Origin: Salpingoeca rosetta
Taxonomy: Eukaryota; Opisthokonta; Choanoflagellata; Craspedida; Salpingoecidae
Assembly: GCF_000188695.1 (NCBI RefSeq)
Contig: NW_004754920.1
Coordinates: forward strand, 477,466 to 512,465
DNA: 35,000 nucleotides
Direction of reading: 5' to 3'
In this document: positions 1 to 10,084 of the stretch, in pieces
How positions within the stretch are numbered: position 1 is the stretch's first letter
Layout: each line of letters begins with the position of its first letter
The notes under the pieces: model-generated
What the model saw: only the letters and a program-made list of their open reading frames with translations
Databases searched by the model: none
What the model was told of the DNA's origin: nothing
Translations under genes and position numbers: made by a program

Positions 1-30
1 AGACAGACAGACAGACAGAATAGACAGACA

Positions 31-85
<55 letters not shown>

Positions 86-91
86 GCATAC
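1..91 (-). repeat. (GACA)n and (CA)n tract in RABGGTB intron 4
   Basis: Positions 1-31 are GACA repeats and 33-82 are about 25 CA units. On the gene's sense strand this reads as TG repeats starting a few bases after the donor at 91. The intron continues past the left edge. Confidence 0.85.
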
Positions 92-1340
92 CGTGTATCG
101 GTCATGCCAAAGTCATCGCCGCTGCAAGCTCCGTCTTGGGCAATTCGCCGCCCCAGCCACGCCACAACTGCAGATGAGACCATGAGAGACTATGAGAATG
201 GAGGCAGATAAAAAGCAGAGCACAGCTTCAACCACGTAGATTATTCCACACACACACGGTCCATACAGCCACACAGACCGACAGAAACAGAGACAGAGAG
301 AGAGAGAGACACACACACACACACAGACACACCCACACATCCAGCAGTTTCAACGAACGTTTCTGATCAGCGGGCGAAGCGTGATCTGCAATCTCAGCGT
401 CACCGCTCAAGTATCGAAGCTGCAACGCACTTCGATGACACGGTGCACACGTAGATAGATGTACATGGAGCGCATTCATGCTCAACCGTGAGAGACTGCC
501 AAAGTAGCTGGCAAAAAAGAAATTCAAACACGCAGACGAAAGGCAACGAACAAAGCACTGCCATACAAATGCAATCAGACACAGTCACACGCACACACTG
601 CCAAACACAAATACAATCACAGACAGACAAACAAGCAGACACGCAGACAGACAGACAAATACAACCATTTCGATCACACCTGTATGTGTAGAGGACATGT
701 GGCTGAAGGCCAACGTTTCCAGCGTACGCACCGGTGTTGTGGCACCGACAGGCGTCTGCCAGTGCCAGGAACTTGCTGGCCGGGAAGTCTGCTTCACGCC
801 GCAACAGGGCCTAGCAGGGTGGTCGTACATTGAGCTGTGAGTTTATGCAACAATGCGCAGGTGCACAGGCTGTAAAAGCTCAGCAAAGAACAAACCACTC
901 AAAACAGGCACATTGGCGAACATCCAGGCCAACCCATACCCGGAGTGTCTCACACGTGCGCACATTCACGTACGCACACAGACACACACGTACACACATG
1001 CAAACACACAGACACACACAGACACACACGAACACACACGAACACACAGACACAGACACACAGACACAGATATACATACACACATACATACACAAACACA
1101 ACGCACACACACACACGCACAAACACGCAAGTGTTTGCTTACACAGGTGTTGACGCCAAAGTAAGCACCGGATAAGAACATGTGGTCCACCATGCATTCC
1201 ATCAAGCTTGAGGATCCATCGCCACCACCATCACTGCCGTCATCACGACCATCATCAACAGGAGAACGCTTCTCTTGCTTGACACCATCCCGCTGTCGCT
1301 CGTGGCCACGCACAAACTGCACCACCGCATCCACGTCCAT
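92..1340 (-). CDS. RABGGTB: Rab geranylgeranyltransferase beta subunit, N-terminal part (runs off left edge)
   Basis: Exons on the minus strand: 1340-1143, 810-680, 429-359, 167-92, with phases 0, 2, 1, 2. The reading gives 158 codons plus two bases. Recognisable RabGGTase-beta landmarks occur in the family order: a helix reading LSGAYFGVNTCALL (about residues 56-69), then PHVLYTYSALQ (about 102-112), then AQDGACSGDDFGMTDTR (about 143-159), which matches the family's KEDGSFAGD..GEIDTR block. In the family this subunit carries the catalytic site that geranylgeranylates Rab GTPases together with the alpha subunit and REP; the zinc-binding residues lie further downstream, outside the window. The first ATG is at 1340-1338 with no acceptor in front, so it is taken as the start. 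An Asp/Gly-rich stretch (about residues 28-45) is not in the mammalian protein. The donor of exon 3 (GTTCGT) is weak, and was chosen because only this frame restores the family block in exon 4. Confidence 0.82.
965..1135. repeat. Imperfect CA-rich microsatellite in RABGGTB intron 1
   Basis: CA units interrupted by GA, TA and AA steps. It lies directly downstream of the donor GTAAGC (1142-1137 on the minus strand) and reads as TG-rich on the sense strand of the gene. Confidence 0.85.
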
Positions 1341-1477
1341 CACCAGCGTCCAGCACCAACCGAAAATTATCTAAATTATCTACAAACTTTCCGTAACGGA
1401 GCCGTTGGTCACTGGCGCGCCACAACAACAACAACAACACACAGACACACACACCCACACACACACACAGGCACACA

Positions 1478-1526
<49 letters not shown>

Positions 1527-1597
1527 CACGCACATACACACAGACAGATACAGACACACACACACGCACGCACACACATACACATACACAACACATA
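1341..1597. promoter_or_regulatory. Shared upstream region of RABGGTB and the 270-aa protein gene, with a CA tract
   Basis: Only 257 bp separate the two divergent start codons. About 1437-1596 is CA-rich, including an uninterrupted run at about 1489-1524 and later CAGA/CGCA-type variants. The part next to RABGGTB (1345-1436) has AT-rich steps (aattatctaaattatc) but no TATA box in a clear position. A bidirectional promoter is inferred from geometry only. Confidence 0.5.
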
Positions 1598-2727
1598 ATG
1601 GAGAGGGCAGGGGAGTTTGTGCATCAGCAAGTGCAGTTGCTGCACTCGCTGCCATCGTTTGAGGCGCTCCGGCCCAACATCGACACCATGCGCATGGATC
1701 TGGGAGAGGACGAGGATGACGCACAGCCCATGCCCTCCGAACAGTCCATCAAAAAGGCCATCAAGAAAGGTGCTGCGAACACGTGTATGTGTATGCGTGC
1801 ATGCTCAGTTTGTATGCGTGTGAGTGCGAGCCGTGTTGCAGCTCTTGTGACCGATCAACGGTGGTGTCACCTGCCCACCACTCACAACGCACTCTCTTGA
1901 CACCGCAACGCGTTGCAGCAAACGACATGGCACTGCAGAAGATGCGGAGCGTTCACGGGCATGTGGGGCGTCGGGAAGCCATCGATCAGCTCTCCGGGCT
2001 GATGCGGCCGCAAGGGGACGTTGTCGACGCCACAAACGCGTCAGACTGGCGACAGCTGCCGATGGAGTGGCCGAACATGGCCGCTGTCAGCTCACAGGGC
2101 GAGGGCGATGGCTCATCGACGCAACAGCAGGCCAGCAGCGGCGCGACAGCCGACAGCGTGCAGCAGCGCGACGAATACCGCCAGCTCCGCCTCAAGGCGC
2201 AACGGGAGTATGAGGAGGTGCAACGCGTGCGCGAGCAGGTTGCGCAGACGGAGCAGCTGCTGGAGGTGGTGGAAGCCGTCGGCAGCGATCTTGACACGGG
2301 CGCTGTCGATGCCTTGAAGACGGCCGTCAACGGAGCAGACAAGTCGAGTAAGTGCGCTTTGATTACACGTGTGTGTGCGTGCATGCATGTGCATGCGTGT
2401 GCGTGTGTGTGCGTGTGTGTGTGTATGTGTATGTGTATGTATGTGTGCACGTGTGTGTTTGTCCCCGTCTCATTCTCGTGCGTGCGGGTGTGCACCATCA
2501 ACCCCCCGCCCCTCCATATCATGCGATGCCTTTGCAGTACATGCGCTGCAGTCTGCGCTCGCTGATCCGGAGAAGCGAACGAAGATCGCGGCTCGCCTGC
2601 GCGCGAACGGCAATGGTGATGATGTCCATAGTGGTGGTCACAATGGCGACGGCAGCGGTGATGGGGTGTTGCCTGAGAAGCGGCCGAAAATGGACCCAGC
2701 AGCCGTCTTGCAGCAGCTGTTGCAATC

Positions 2728-2749
<22 letters not shown>
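1598..2749 (+). CDS. Unidentified 270-aa protein with central coiled coil and Gln-rich tail
   Basis: Exons 1598-1769, 1919-2347 and 2538-2749; phases 1 and 1; stop TAG at 2747-2749; 270 aa. The family is not recognised. Visible features: an N-terminal helix with LLHSLPSFEALRPNID (about 14-29), an acidic patch (GEDEDDAQP, about 36-44), SIKKAIKKANDMALQKM (about 50-66), a Ser/Gln-rich linker, a strongly heptad-like helix from RDEYRQLRLKAQREYEEVQ to TEQLLEVVEAV (about 150-185), a basic segment DPEKRTKIAARLR, a likely basic nuclear signal LPEKRPKMDP near the end, and a terminal QQLLQSQQQQQQ run from a CAG tract (2730-2746). A nuclear coiled-coil subunit of a larger complex would fit, but that is a guess. 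The CAG run is followed by TAG repeats (2747-2758), so the stop itself is repeated. Confidence 0.75.
2371..2456 (+). repeat. TG-rich tract in intron 2 of the 270-aa protein gene
   Basis: Imperfect TG with TATG and TGCA variants, starting about 24 bp after the donor GTAAGT at 2348. The intron ends at tttgcag before 2538. Confidence 0.75.
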
Positions 2750-2758
<9 letters not shown>

Positions 2759-2915
2759 CAAGCAACATCAGCAGTGACTCGTTGCACGTTGTGTGTGCGT
2801 GTGTGTTGTGCGTACGCAAGCGGAGGAAGAAGATGATTGTTACGTTACCTGACATGCACGTACGGTCGTCGTGGTCGTTTGACAGGGGCGTGTCGTTGAA
2901 TTCAGCCATGTGGCA

Positions 2916-2994
<79 letters not shown>

Positions 2995-3132
2995 GTGTGC
3001 AGTGTGTGTGTGTTTTGTCTTGTCCTTGTTCAAATTCGTGTGGCTTTGTTTGTGTTTGCCATCATCGTTTGGCTGTGTGTGCATGTGTGGATGGGTTTAG
3101 CAGCGCCTTCATCAGTGCTGCTGACTTGTGCG

Positions 3133-3138
3133 TTTAAT
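3133..3138 (-). terminator. Candidate poly(A) signal ATTAAA of PYCR
   Basis: Reads ATTAAA on the minus strand, 188 bp past the PYCR stop codon. It lies upstream (in plus-strand terms) of the neighbour's AATAAA, so the two 3'UTRs would overlap. Confidence 0.4.
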
Positions 3139-3168
3139 TGCTTCTTTGCTTCTTGTCCTTCATTGACG

Positions 3169-3174
3169 AATAAA
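3169..3174 (+). terminator. Candidate poly(A) signal AATAAA of the 270-aa protein gene
   Basis: Canonical hexamer 420 bp after the stop codon and the only one on the plus strand before PYCR. It implies a 3'UTR of about 430-450 nt. Confidence 0.5.
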
Positions 3175-3325
3175 CCGACCACGAACCAAAGCCACCATCA
3201 CGAGCACGCAGGGATAAGACCGAGTGCTACACCATCACCACCAATCATCAACCACCAATCACCACTACGATCACCACGACAATCACCACCACCACTACCA
3301 CCAACAATCATCAGCACCACGGGGA

Positions 3326-3463
3326 CTACTCGGCAAACCCGAGCTCCTCTGCGCGTTTCGCAGCAGCGGCAACAGCGGTGATGACGGCGCCGCGAAATCC
3401 ACCGTCCTCGAGCGCATGCACCCCGGCAATTGTCGTGCCGTTGGGCGAGCACACCTGTCGGAT

Positions 3464-3514
<51 letters not shown>

Positions 3515-4074
3515 AGGGAAAGGGAGGCGACGTGGAGAGAAAAGGTGGTATGAAAGGGGAGAGAGGAACACGGAGGTGGGTATAGAGTGTGAGCAACAGG
3601 CACAGACACAGACAGCCAAGATAGATCGATGCACAGACACAGACACAGACACAGACACACAGAGACAGACAGACAGATCGATGCACAGACAGACAGACAG
3701 CCACACGAACACAGACACACAGACACACATACCTGGTCCTTGAGGTGTGCCGGGTGGTCGTTTGTCTCGAGCACCATCTTGGCAGCGCCGAGGAGCGTCT
3801 GGGCAGCAAGCAGCTGCGCCTCCCGCCTGGTGGTGGCGGCGGTGGTGATGGCGGTGGTGAGATGGATGTGGTGAGCGACGTGAAAGGTCGCATTCGTACA
3901 CACACACACACACACACAGACACACACACACACACACAGACACACACGACACGCACAGACACGACACACACAGACACACACAGACACACAGACACAGACA
4001 CACACGACACGCACAGACACACAAACAAATACACACACACACACACGACACACACACACACGACACACAGACAC

Positions 4075-4126
<52 letters not shown>

Positions 4127-4753
4127 GGACCTTGAGAGGCCTGCGCGGACGCCACCGTCAGCCATGGCCTCAATCATCATGTATCCATACGCGGGGCCGC
4201 TGCCACTCAGGCCCGTTACCGCGTTCATGTGCGACTCCTGCACGTGGCCGTGATGGAGTGGCGGTGTTTGATATGAGGCGTTCGTTGTGCTGAGGTGTTC
4301 GTTGTGCACCCAACACAACATCACACCGCTACCGCAGCACCGCAGCACTGCAGCGTTGTGCCAACTCAATGCCGTACCGTCACGCCTCGCTCCATCATCA
4401 TACTTCATCACCACCACCACCTTTGGCGCCACCACAAGTCGATGGCTCGCCACGCACCTTGACACGGACGCAGGTGCCGATGGCCGACATCATCTCTTCC
4501 ACGAGCGCAATGTCCTCTGGCGTGGCGTCCGGATCTGCCGCTATCGCCGTCGCACCCTCGCGCACAAGCGCAGGCGTGTTGGGCATCACCCGCACAATGC
4601 GCGCATGGCTCTTCAGGTGCTGTGGGAGAAAGACAAAAGAGAGGAGGAGAAAGGGAAGGAGAGGGGTGACGATGAAGGGTGGAATAATAATAATAAGAGC
4701 ACTCCGGGAGGTGCTTGCGAGTTTGCACACCCAGACACGCACACACACACGCG

Positions 4754-4796
<43 letters not shown>

Positions 4797-5194
4797 AGAC
4801 ACACACACATAACACACACACACACACATAAACGTACACAAACACACGCACACACCTTCTGCAGGGTCTTGATGCGAACACCGGCCGCGATGGAGACGAC
4901 GAGCGTGGAGGTGCCCACGGCAGAGGCAATCTCCTGCAGGACACTGACGACGACGTTCGGCTTGACCGCGATGACGACAACCTCGGCCGCCTTGACAACA
5001 TCCACGTTCTTGGCGTGCGTGTTGATGCCGACGTCGCTGACGGCCTTGATGCACTCCTCGCTGGGATCCGCGGCGTGGATGTTGCTGGCGGGCGTCACAA
5101 ACCCTTGGATCATGCCGCGCATCATGGCCTGCGCCATCTTGCCGCACCCAATGAACCCAATCACGGGGTTCTTCTGCTTCATCAACGACTCCAT
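3326..5194 (-). CDS. PYCR: Pyrroline-5-carboxylate reductase (P5C reductase)
   Basis: Minus-strand exons 5194-4856, 4619-4458, 4237-4131, 3826-3733 and 3454-3326; phases 0, 0, 2, 0; 276 aa, normal for the family. The enzyme reduces 1-pyrroline-5-carboxylate to proline with NAD(P)H, the last step of proline synthesis. The N-terminal Rossmann motif is [12 protein letters not shown] (residues 13-24), followed by [10 protein letters not shown] and [13 protein letters not shown], the MPNTP block typical of P5C reductases. The C-terminal helical domain has [29 protein letters not shown], then [15 protein letters not shown], and the family signature [20 protein letters not shown] (about 231-250). 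There is no obvious long mitochondrial presequence, so a cytosolic location is likely. All key blocks are intact. The start ATG at 5194 is the first in frame, nine codons before VIGFIG. Confidence 0.96.
3464..3732 (-). repeat. PYCR intron 4 with complementary TG and CA tracts
   Basis: On the sense (minus) strand the intron begins GTATGTGTGTCTG and carries a long TG/TCTG tract (about 3731-3600), then near the acceptor a (CA) tract (3512-3464) just before catccgacag. The two tracts are self-complementary within one intron. Confidence 0.8.
3898..4124 (-). repeat. Long TG/CA tract in PYCR intron 3
   Basis: About 227 bp of CA repeats with CAGA and CGACA variants. On the sense strand it starts seven bases after the donor GTCCATT at 4130 and reads as TG repeats. 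Confidence 0.85.
4737..4853 (-). repeat. TG/CA tract with alternating CG core in PYCR intron 1
   Basis: CA-rich on the plus strand, with an alternating CG run at about 4750-4761 flanked by CA repeats. It begins immediately at the donor (GTGTGTG at 4855 on the minus strand). Confidence 0.85.
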
Positions 5195-5734
<540 letters not shown>

Positions 5735-6094
5735 ATGCCCCAAGTAGCCGTGAACAACCTCACCACTCCCCTTGGCATCTCCAAGCTTGCCATCTTTGTA
5801 CGTGTATGGTGTTGCCGGATTTCGGTGTTTGCTGGGCCTGCTCGACATGCGACGCTGTTGCTCTGCTGCGCGCTTCTCTCGCCTACTTAAACACGAACAC
5901 ACACACACACACACTCTCTCTCTCACACACACGCACACACTTGCCCGTTGCAGTTCTTCACCTTGTGTGCATTTGCTGCCGTGTCTGCTTGGAGCTGCTC
6001 TGTTGGCGGCTTCAGCGCTGACTACTCGTGAGTTTGAAGTGGAAGCCTTTGTTTGTGTCGCCACGTTAGCGTGTATTTCATCCTCCACACCCAA

Positions 6095-6155
<61 letters not shown>

Positions 6156-6705
6156 CACCTCTCTTGTTGTTCATTGCAGCGACATTGACAATGGCGAGTT
6201 CTTCTTGGCAATCCACGTCCTTGGCTGGCTTCTGAGCATCTTCTTCATCGCGGAATATGTCTTCTTCCTCGGCAACGTCACCTCTTGTCTCCCCTTCAAC
6301 TACTACATGGCGGTATGGCGTTGCATGCTCAGCTGGAACGACCGCTCCCTTTCCCTTCATCCCTGCTGCGCACAGGGCTGTACTGTACGTCTGCAACGCT
6401 GCATGCCAGCCAGCCCACCATCTCACGTGCATCCATATGTGTGTGTATGTGTGTTGTGTGTATGTGTGTTGTGTGTTGTGTGTTGTGTGTTGTGTGTTGT
6501 GCAGGATGCGAGCCTGTGCGTGTCGTGGGGGTTCATGTCCATCATTGCCTCTGGCGTGCATGCCTCGGACTGGGTCGATGCCAAAGACAGCGCTGCCTTC
6601 AAGGCGGCCTGTGACGGCGAGGATGGCTACCAGTTTGGCCTCGTGAGTTCTGCCGTTGGAGTGGAGGGCAGGCCGGTGGCGGGAAGTGGGCGTATGCACA
6701 CATGC

Positions 6706-6752
<47 letters not shown>

Positions 6753-7152
6753 TGCGTGTGAATATGTACTTCCATGTGTGAGTGTGCATTTCCTCTTCCT
6801 CTAGCACCCAGGTCTCGCTCATCTCCAATCCTCCTCATCTTCACGACTACGAACACCCCCCCCCCCCCCACACACACACCAATACGGCCAGGCGATGGGG
6901 TTCTTTGCTGCGTTTGGATGGTTCGTGTCCGCGGTCCTCGCCTTCCTGCAGGCGCGACAGGGCGACGCCGCATTCTCGCGTGAGTCCACCATCACATGTG
7001 CTGTTGTTGTTGGCGGTGGTGGTGCTGTTCTGCATGCAAGCATGCCTGTATCAACGGCGAGCATGGGGGAAGGGCGAGGATGAGTGTGGCTGAAAGAGAC
7101 GCGGGTTGCTGTTCAATTGGGGGCGGGGGGGTAGGACAGGAGTCCTTCACAC

Positions 7153-7229
<77 letters not shown>

Positions 7230-7344
7230 AGACTCGAGCTCGTCGCAGTCGACGACGACGACAAGCAACCCCGACGGATCCACGACCACAACCACCGTCA
7301 CCAAGGCAAACGTGGCGCAGCAGTCGTCCCAGCTCCCGTACTGA
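5735..7344 (+). CDS. MARVEL-like four-pass membrane protein
   Basis: Exons 5735-5797, 5954-6027, 6180-6312, 6505-6642, 6892-6979 and 7232-7344; phases 0, 2, 0, 0, 1; 202 aa. Four hydrophobic segments are visible: about 14-36 (GISKLAIFFFTLCAFAAVSA), about 55-76 (HVLGWLLSIFFIAEYVFFLG), about 91-110 (LCVSWGFMSIIASGV) and about 137-160 (AMGFFAAFGWFVSAVLAFLQ). The N-terminus is short and cytoplasmic-like, the second extra-membrane loop is acidic (DWVDAKDSAAFKAACDGEDG) with a Cys, and the tail is Ser/Thr-rich (SSSSQSTTTTS..). This topology and length match MARVEL/synaptogyrin-physin-type proteins of vesicle or plasma membrane, but no diagnostic motif assigns a subfamily. The call rests on topology; a claudin-like or other tetraspan family remains possible. 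Confidence 0.72.
6093..6152 (+). repeat. (CA)n next to the acceptor of MARVEL-gene intron 2
   Basis: About 30 CA units ending 27 bp before the acceptor ttcattgcag. Introns 1 (5892-5940) and 5 (7157-7227) of the same gene also end in CA tracts close to the acceptor. Confidence 0.85.
6430..6503 (+). repeat. TGTGT/TTGTG repeats abutting the acceptor of MARVEL-gene intron 3
   Basis: Repeats of GTGTTGTGT run straight into the acceptor gtgcag at 6504, so this acceptor has no ordinary pyrimidine tract. Confidence 0.75.
6707..6869 (+). repeat. TG tract and 14-bp poly-C run in MARVEL-gene intron 4
   Basis: A TG run at 6707-6750 is followed by a homopolymer of 14 C at 6856-6869 and a short CA run. 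The acceptor is ggccag at 6891. Confidence 0.8.
7157..7227 (+). repeat. (CA)n directly before the acceptor of MARVEL-gene intron 5
   Basis: About 35 CA units followed by only 'atag' before exon 6, so CA replaces the pyrimidine tract. Confidence 0.85.
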
Positions 7345-8299
7345 GCACGACTGATACGCCTCCACCCCCCTCCACACTACCATTCTTTGCTTCACGTCGA
7401 GGGTGTTCTGTGTCCATCCATCTTTGTTTCTTTACATTAGTGTACATGTCTGTACTCCCTCTTTATCTCTTCCTGCCTTCATCTCTCTCGACTCTCCCAT
7501 TCTGTGGTATTCTCTTTGTCCATTCGCCTCCGCATCCCCCATTGCCACCCACCTCGCCCTATTCCCTCGTTGGTGTTCCTGGCACCACGTGTAACATCCC
7601 CCCTCCCAATCGTCGCGCCAAACACCCGTTCTCCCGCCCCGCCCCCATCCGTGTGCTTGATGCATCGCCCTTGATGCTGTACCTGCCTGCGCTCACCAAA
7701 CACGTTTCTAGCGTGTGTGTGTGTGTGTGTGCGTGTTGTCGTTTCTTGCATTGTGTGCATGTTACTCCACCTCCACTGCGCTTCAGTGCATTAACAAATC
7801 CACCCCGCCCTTACCCCAAGTGCCACATTATCCATTGTAAAAGAAACCACAAAGGGCGTATGTATTTAGTGCATCAGCGCATGGCACTGCGCGTTCCATC
7901 AAATTGCGCACTTTCACAGTGGGAGTTGAACAGAAGGAGTGACAAGGAGGGCGCGGTTGGGAGTCAAGCAACGCGACTACGCTAAGCGAACGGTACAGAG
8001 AGAAAGCAAGAAAAGGGCTCAACGAGGCAGGCAGAACAAGGGAAACAAACAAATTCACAATCAATGCGACAACATGTCTCACAGACACCGACATATGGAC
8101 ACACACTTACAGACATTCATACACACATTCACACACACACACGGACACGCATAGACGCACACGAACTAGGTCTCAGAACGCAAGCAAAGAAGACAGAGTG
8201 CCCAACCCACAACCAACGGGAAAAAGGCACGGTTACATCGTACTCCTGCTTGCGCAGCAACAACAGCACGCTTCACGCAAGCGCTTTTGCGCTGCTTGA
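7345..8299. other. Convergent 3' region between the MARVEL-like gene and ssSPT gene
   Basis: 955 bp with no supported gene. It is pyrimidine-rich at 7360-7640, has a small TG run at 7714-7737, an A-rich stretch around 7838-7855, and CA-type repeats at about 8086-8165. A 191-codon open frame at 7410-7985 has UTR-like composition and no recognisable protein character. No AATAAA or ATTAAA was found on either strand here, so the 3' ends cannot be placed. Confidence 0.6.
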
Positions 8300-8482
8300 T
8301 CAAACAAAGTCAAGCCATGCTGGGAGGTAGAGAATGGTGGCGAAGATCCACAGCGACAACAAGGCAATCAGCACACCGTTGAACAGCATCCGCTCCCAGG
8401 GCTCAAGCATGTACAGGCCGATGGTGACGTTGTACTTCAAGTGCATGCGCTGCACCAGGTCCACGACGCCTCCGCCTGCCAT
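8300..8482 (-). CDS. SPTSSA: Small subunit of serine palmitoyltransferase (ssSPT/SPTSSA-like)
   Basis: A single exon of 60 codons plus stop, ATG at 8482-8480, TGA at 8302-8300. The diagnostic ssSPT motif GLYMLEPWERMLFN (about residues 22-35) is present, followed by one hydrophobic helix (GVLIALLSLWIFATILYLP, about 36-54). The short amphipathic N-terminus (DLVQRMHLKYNVTI) also suits the family. In animals ssSPTs sit in the ER membrane, bind the LCB1/LCB2 heterodimer and raise serine palmitoyltransferase activity in the first step of sphingolipid synthesis; the residue after the membrane-entry motif influences acyl-CoA choice. At 60 aa it is slightly shorter than human SPTSSA (71 aa), mainly at the C-terminus. 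A gene this short is easily missed by annotation. Confidence 0.93.
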   Translation of the reverse strand: MAGGGVVDLVQRMHLKYNVTIGLYMLEPWERMLFNGVLIALLSLWIFATILYLPAWLDFV

Positions 8483-8514
8483 CTCGCTGTGTATGCGGTG
8501 TGTGTGTGTGTGTG

Positions 8515-8579
<65 letters not shown>

Positions 8580-8713
8580 GTGTGTGTGTGATGAAGCTAG
8601 AAGCGAGCAAGGAAACGAGCAAGGAAGCGAGCAATGTGCACAACGTCTATCTTTGGCGTTGCGGAAGGTGCGATTGTGGAAGATTTGCGAATGTTTGTTG
8701 AGAGATTTCTTTC
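8483..8713. promoter_or_regulatory. Shared 231-bp upstream region of ssSPT and the LRR gene, with TG tract
   Basis: Contains a TG run at about 8497-8589, interrupted twice by TTG, then short GAGCAAGGAA direct repeats at 8606-8634. Both genes' start codons lie within 231 bp of each other, so the promoters must overlap or be very short. Confidence 0.55.
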
Positions 8714-9062
8714 ATGCCAACGATGACGATGATGACGATGGCAAGGCAAACAACAAGGCAATGGAGGGTCTTGTTGTTGTTGTTGGTGGTGGTGTTGGTG
8801 GCAGGCACAGCGAGCATCGCAGCTGTGGCGGCAGCCAGCGCGGGGTTGGACCACAGCGGTGTGGTCATGGACAAGTGCACGCCGTTGACGCTCGCAGAAT
8901 TGCACGCATGCATCGACGAGCGCCCGCGAACACCAGCCGACCACGCTGAGGACAGCACGCCTTTAGTGCGCATCGTCGTCACTGACCCGCTGCTCGACAG
9001 CGTCAGCGTCGGCAACAGCAATGGTGACGGTGATGTACAGCATGGCCACCATCAACACCACA

Positions 9063-9113
<51 letters not shown>

Positions 9114-10053
9114 GCCGTGGCGGGGGCCTTGGTGACGCAAGGGAGCTTGCGGATCGGAACAAAGCATCCTACGCAGAAGTGTCAGTCGTCTTCCACAACA
9201 CAGAGCTCAGCAACGGCACCCGTATCCAGAAATTCATGCATGCAGCGTTCTTTCAACACCACATTGCCTCGTTGGCAATCTGGAAGCCGACGCACGTCTC
9301 CAGCGAAGCCCTGGCGAGCATCTTAATACCGGGCGCGTGGTCGCTGTACGAGCTCACCCTCTCCGATGTCAGCCTCCAGTCGTCGGCAGCGATGGATGTC
9401 CTCGTCTCGGTGATGGACGAATGCAATCACCTGGAAGCGCTTCTACTTCGTGATGTCAAATTGGAAGAGCACCACATCCGCACCCTCTTCGAAGCCCTCC
9501 CCACGTCCCTCCGGCGATTGGAAGTGTCATGTGAGATCTTTGTCTGTGAAAATATGTGTATGTGTGTGTGTGTATGTGTATGTGTGCGTGTGAATATGCG
9601 TGAGTGAAAATATGTGTGTGTATGTGTGTGTATGTGTGCGTGTGAATATGCGTGAGTGAAAATATGTGTATGTGTGTGTGTGTGAGTGAGTGTGTGTGTG
9701 TGAGTGTGTATGTGTGTATGTGTGTGTGTGTGTATGTGTGTGTGTGTACATGTGCGCGCGCACTTTAATGCGCTGCAGCAACACGGAATCACCTCCTCCC
9801 CCCTACTTGCCAACGGGTGCAGGTGTGGACAAAGGCAGCTATGCATCGTACTTGGGCGTGGACGCTGCACAGGCTCTTGCCAAGCGACAAGACCTTCATT
9901 TGACCCGGGTGCGTCCCCCATCTCAGACTCTTATGTGCTCATGTTCTGTTGTGCATTTGCTCTTGTGATATCTGCTTGCGTCTCATCTCCAGCCGTTGTG
10001 CATGTGTGTGTGTATGTGTATGTGTAAATGTGTGTGTATGTGTATGTTTCTGC

Positions 10054-10084
<31 letters not shown>

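Larger units (their letters stand above)
2750..3325. other. Convergent 3' region between the 270-aa protein gene and PYCR
   Basis: This 576-bp stretch has no supported gene. It holds a (TG)n run of about 36 units (2917-2990), a T-rich stretch at 3013-3075, a candidate plus-strand AATAAA at 3169-3174, a candidate minus-strand ATTAAA at 3138-3133, and a CACCA/ATCA-rich stretch at 3190-3320 next to the PYCR stop. Confidence 0.7.

Noticed and set aside
102..167. Minus-strand frame LWRGWGGELPKTELAAAMTLA ending in TGA as the end of the first gene
   Set aside because: Another frame of the same exon gives AQDGACSGDDFGMTDTR, which continues the RabGGTase-beta alignment, so this apparent C-terminus is out of frame.
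691..840. Plus-strand exon-like frame MWLKANVSSVRTGVV..SYIEL ending in TGA
   Set aside because: It is the mirror of RABGGTB exon 2. The minus-strand reading matches a known family in order across four exons, so the plus-strand frame is a shadow.
1180..1374. Plus-strand frame MWSTMHSIKLEDPSPPPS as a first exon of the 270-aa gene
   Set aside because: It is antisense to RABGGTB exon 1 and has no donor leading into the 1598 exon, which already starts with its own ATG.
7410..7985. 191-codon open frame between the MARVEL-like and ssSPT genes
   Set aside because: Pyrimidine-rich, with no recognisable fold or family, and positioned as 3'UTR. It was not supported as a gene.
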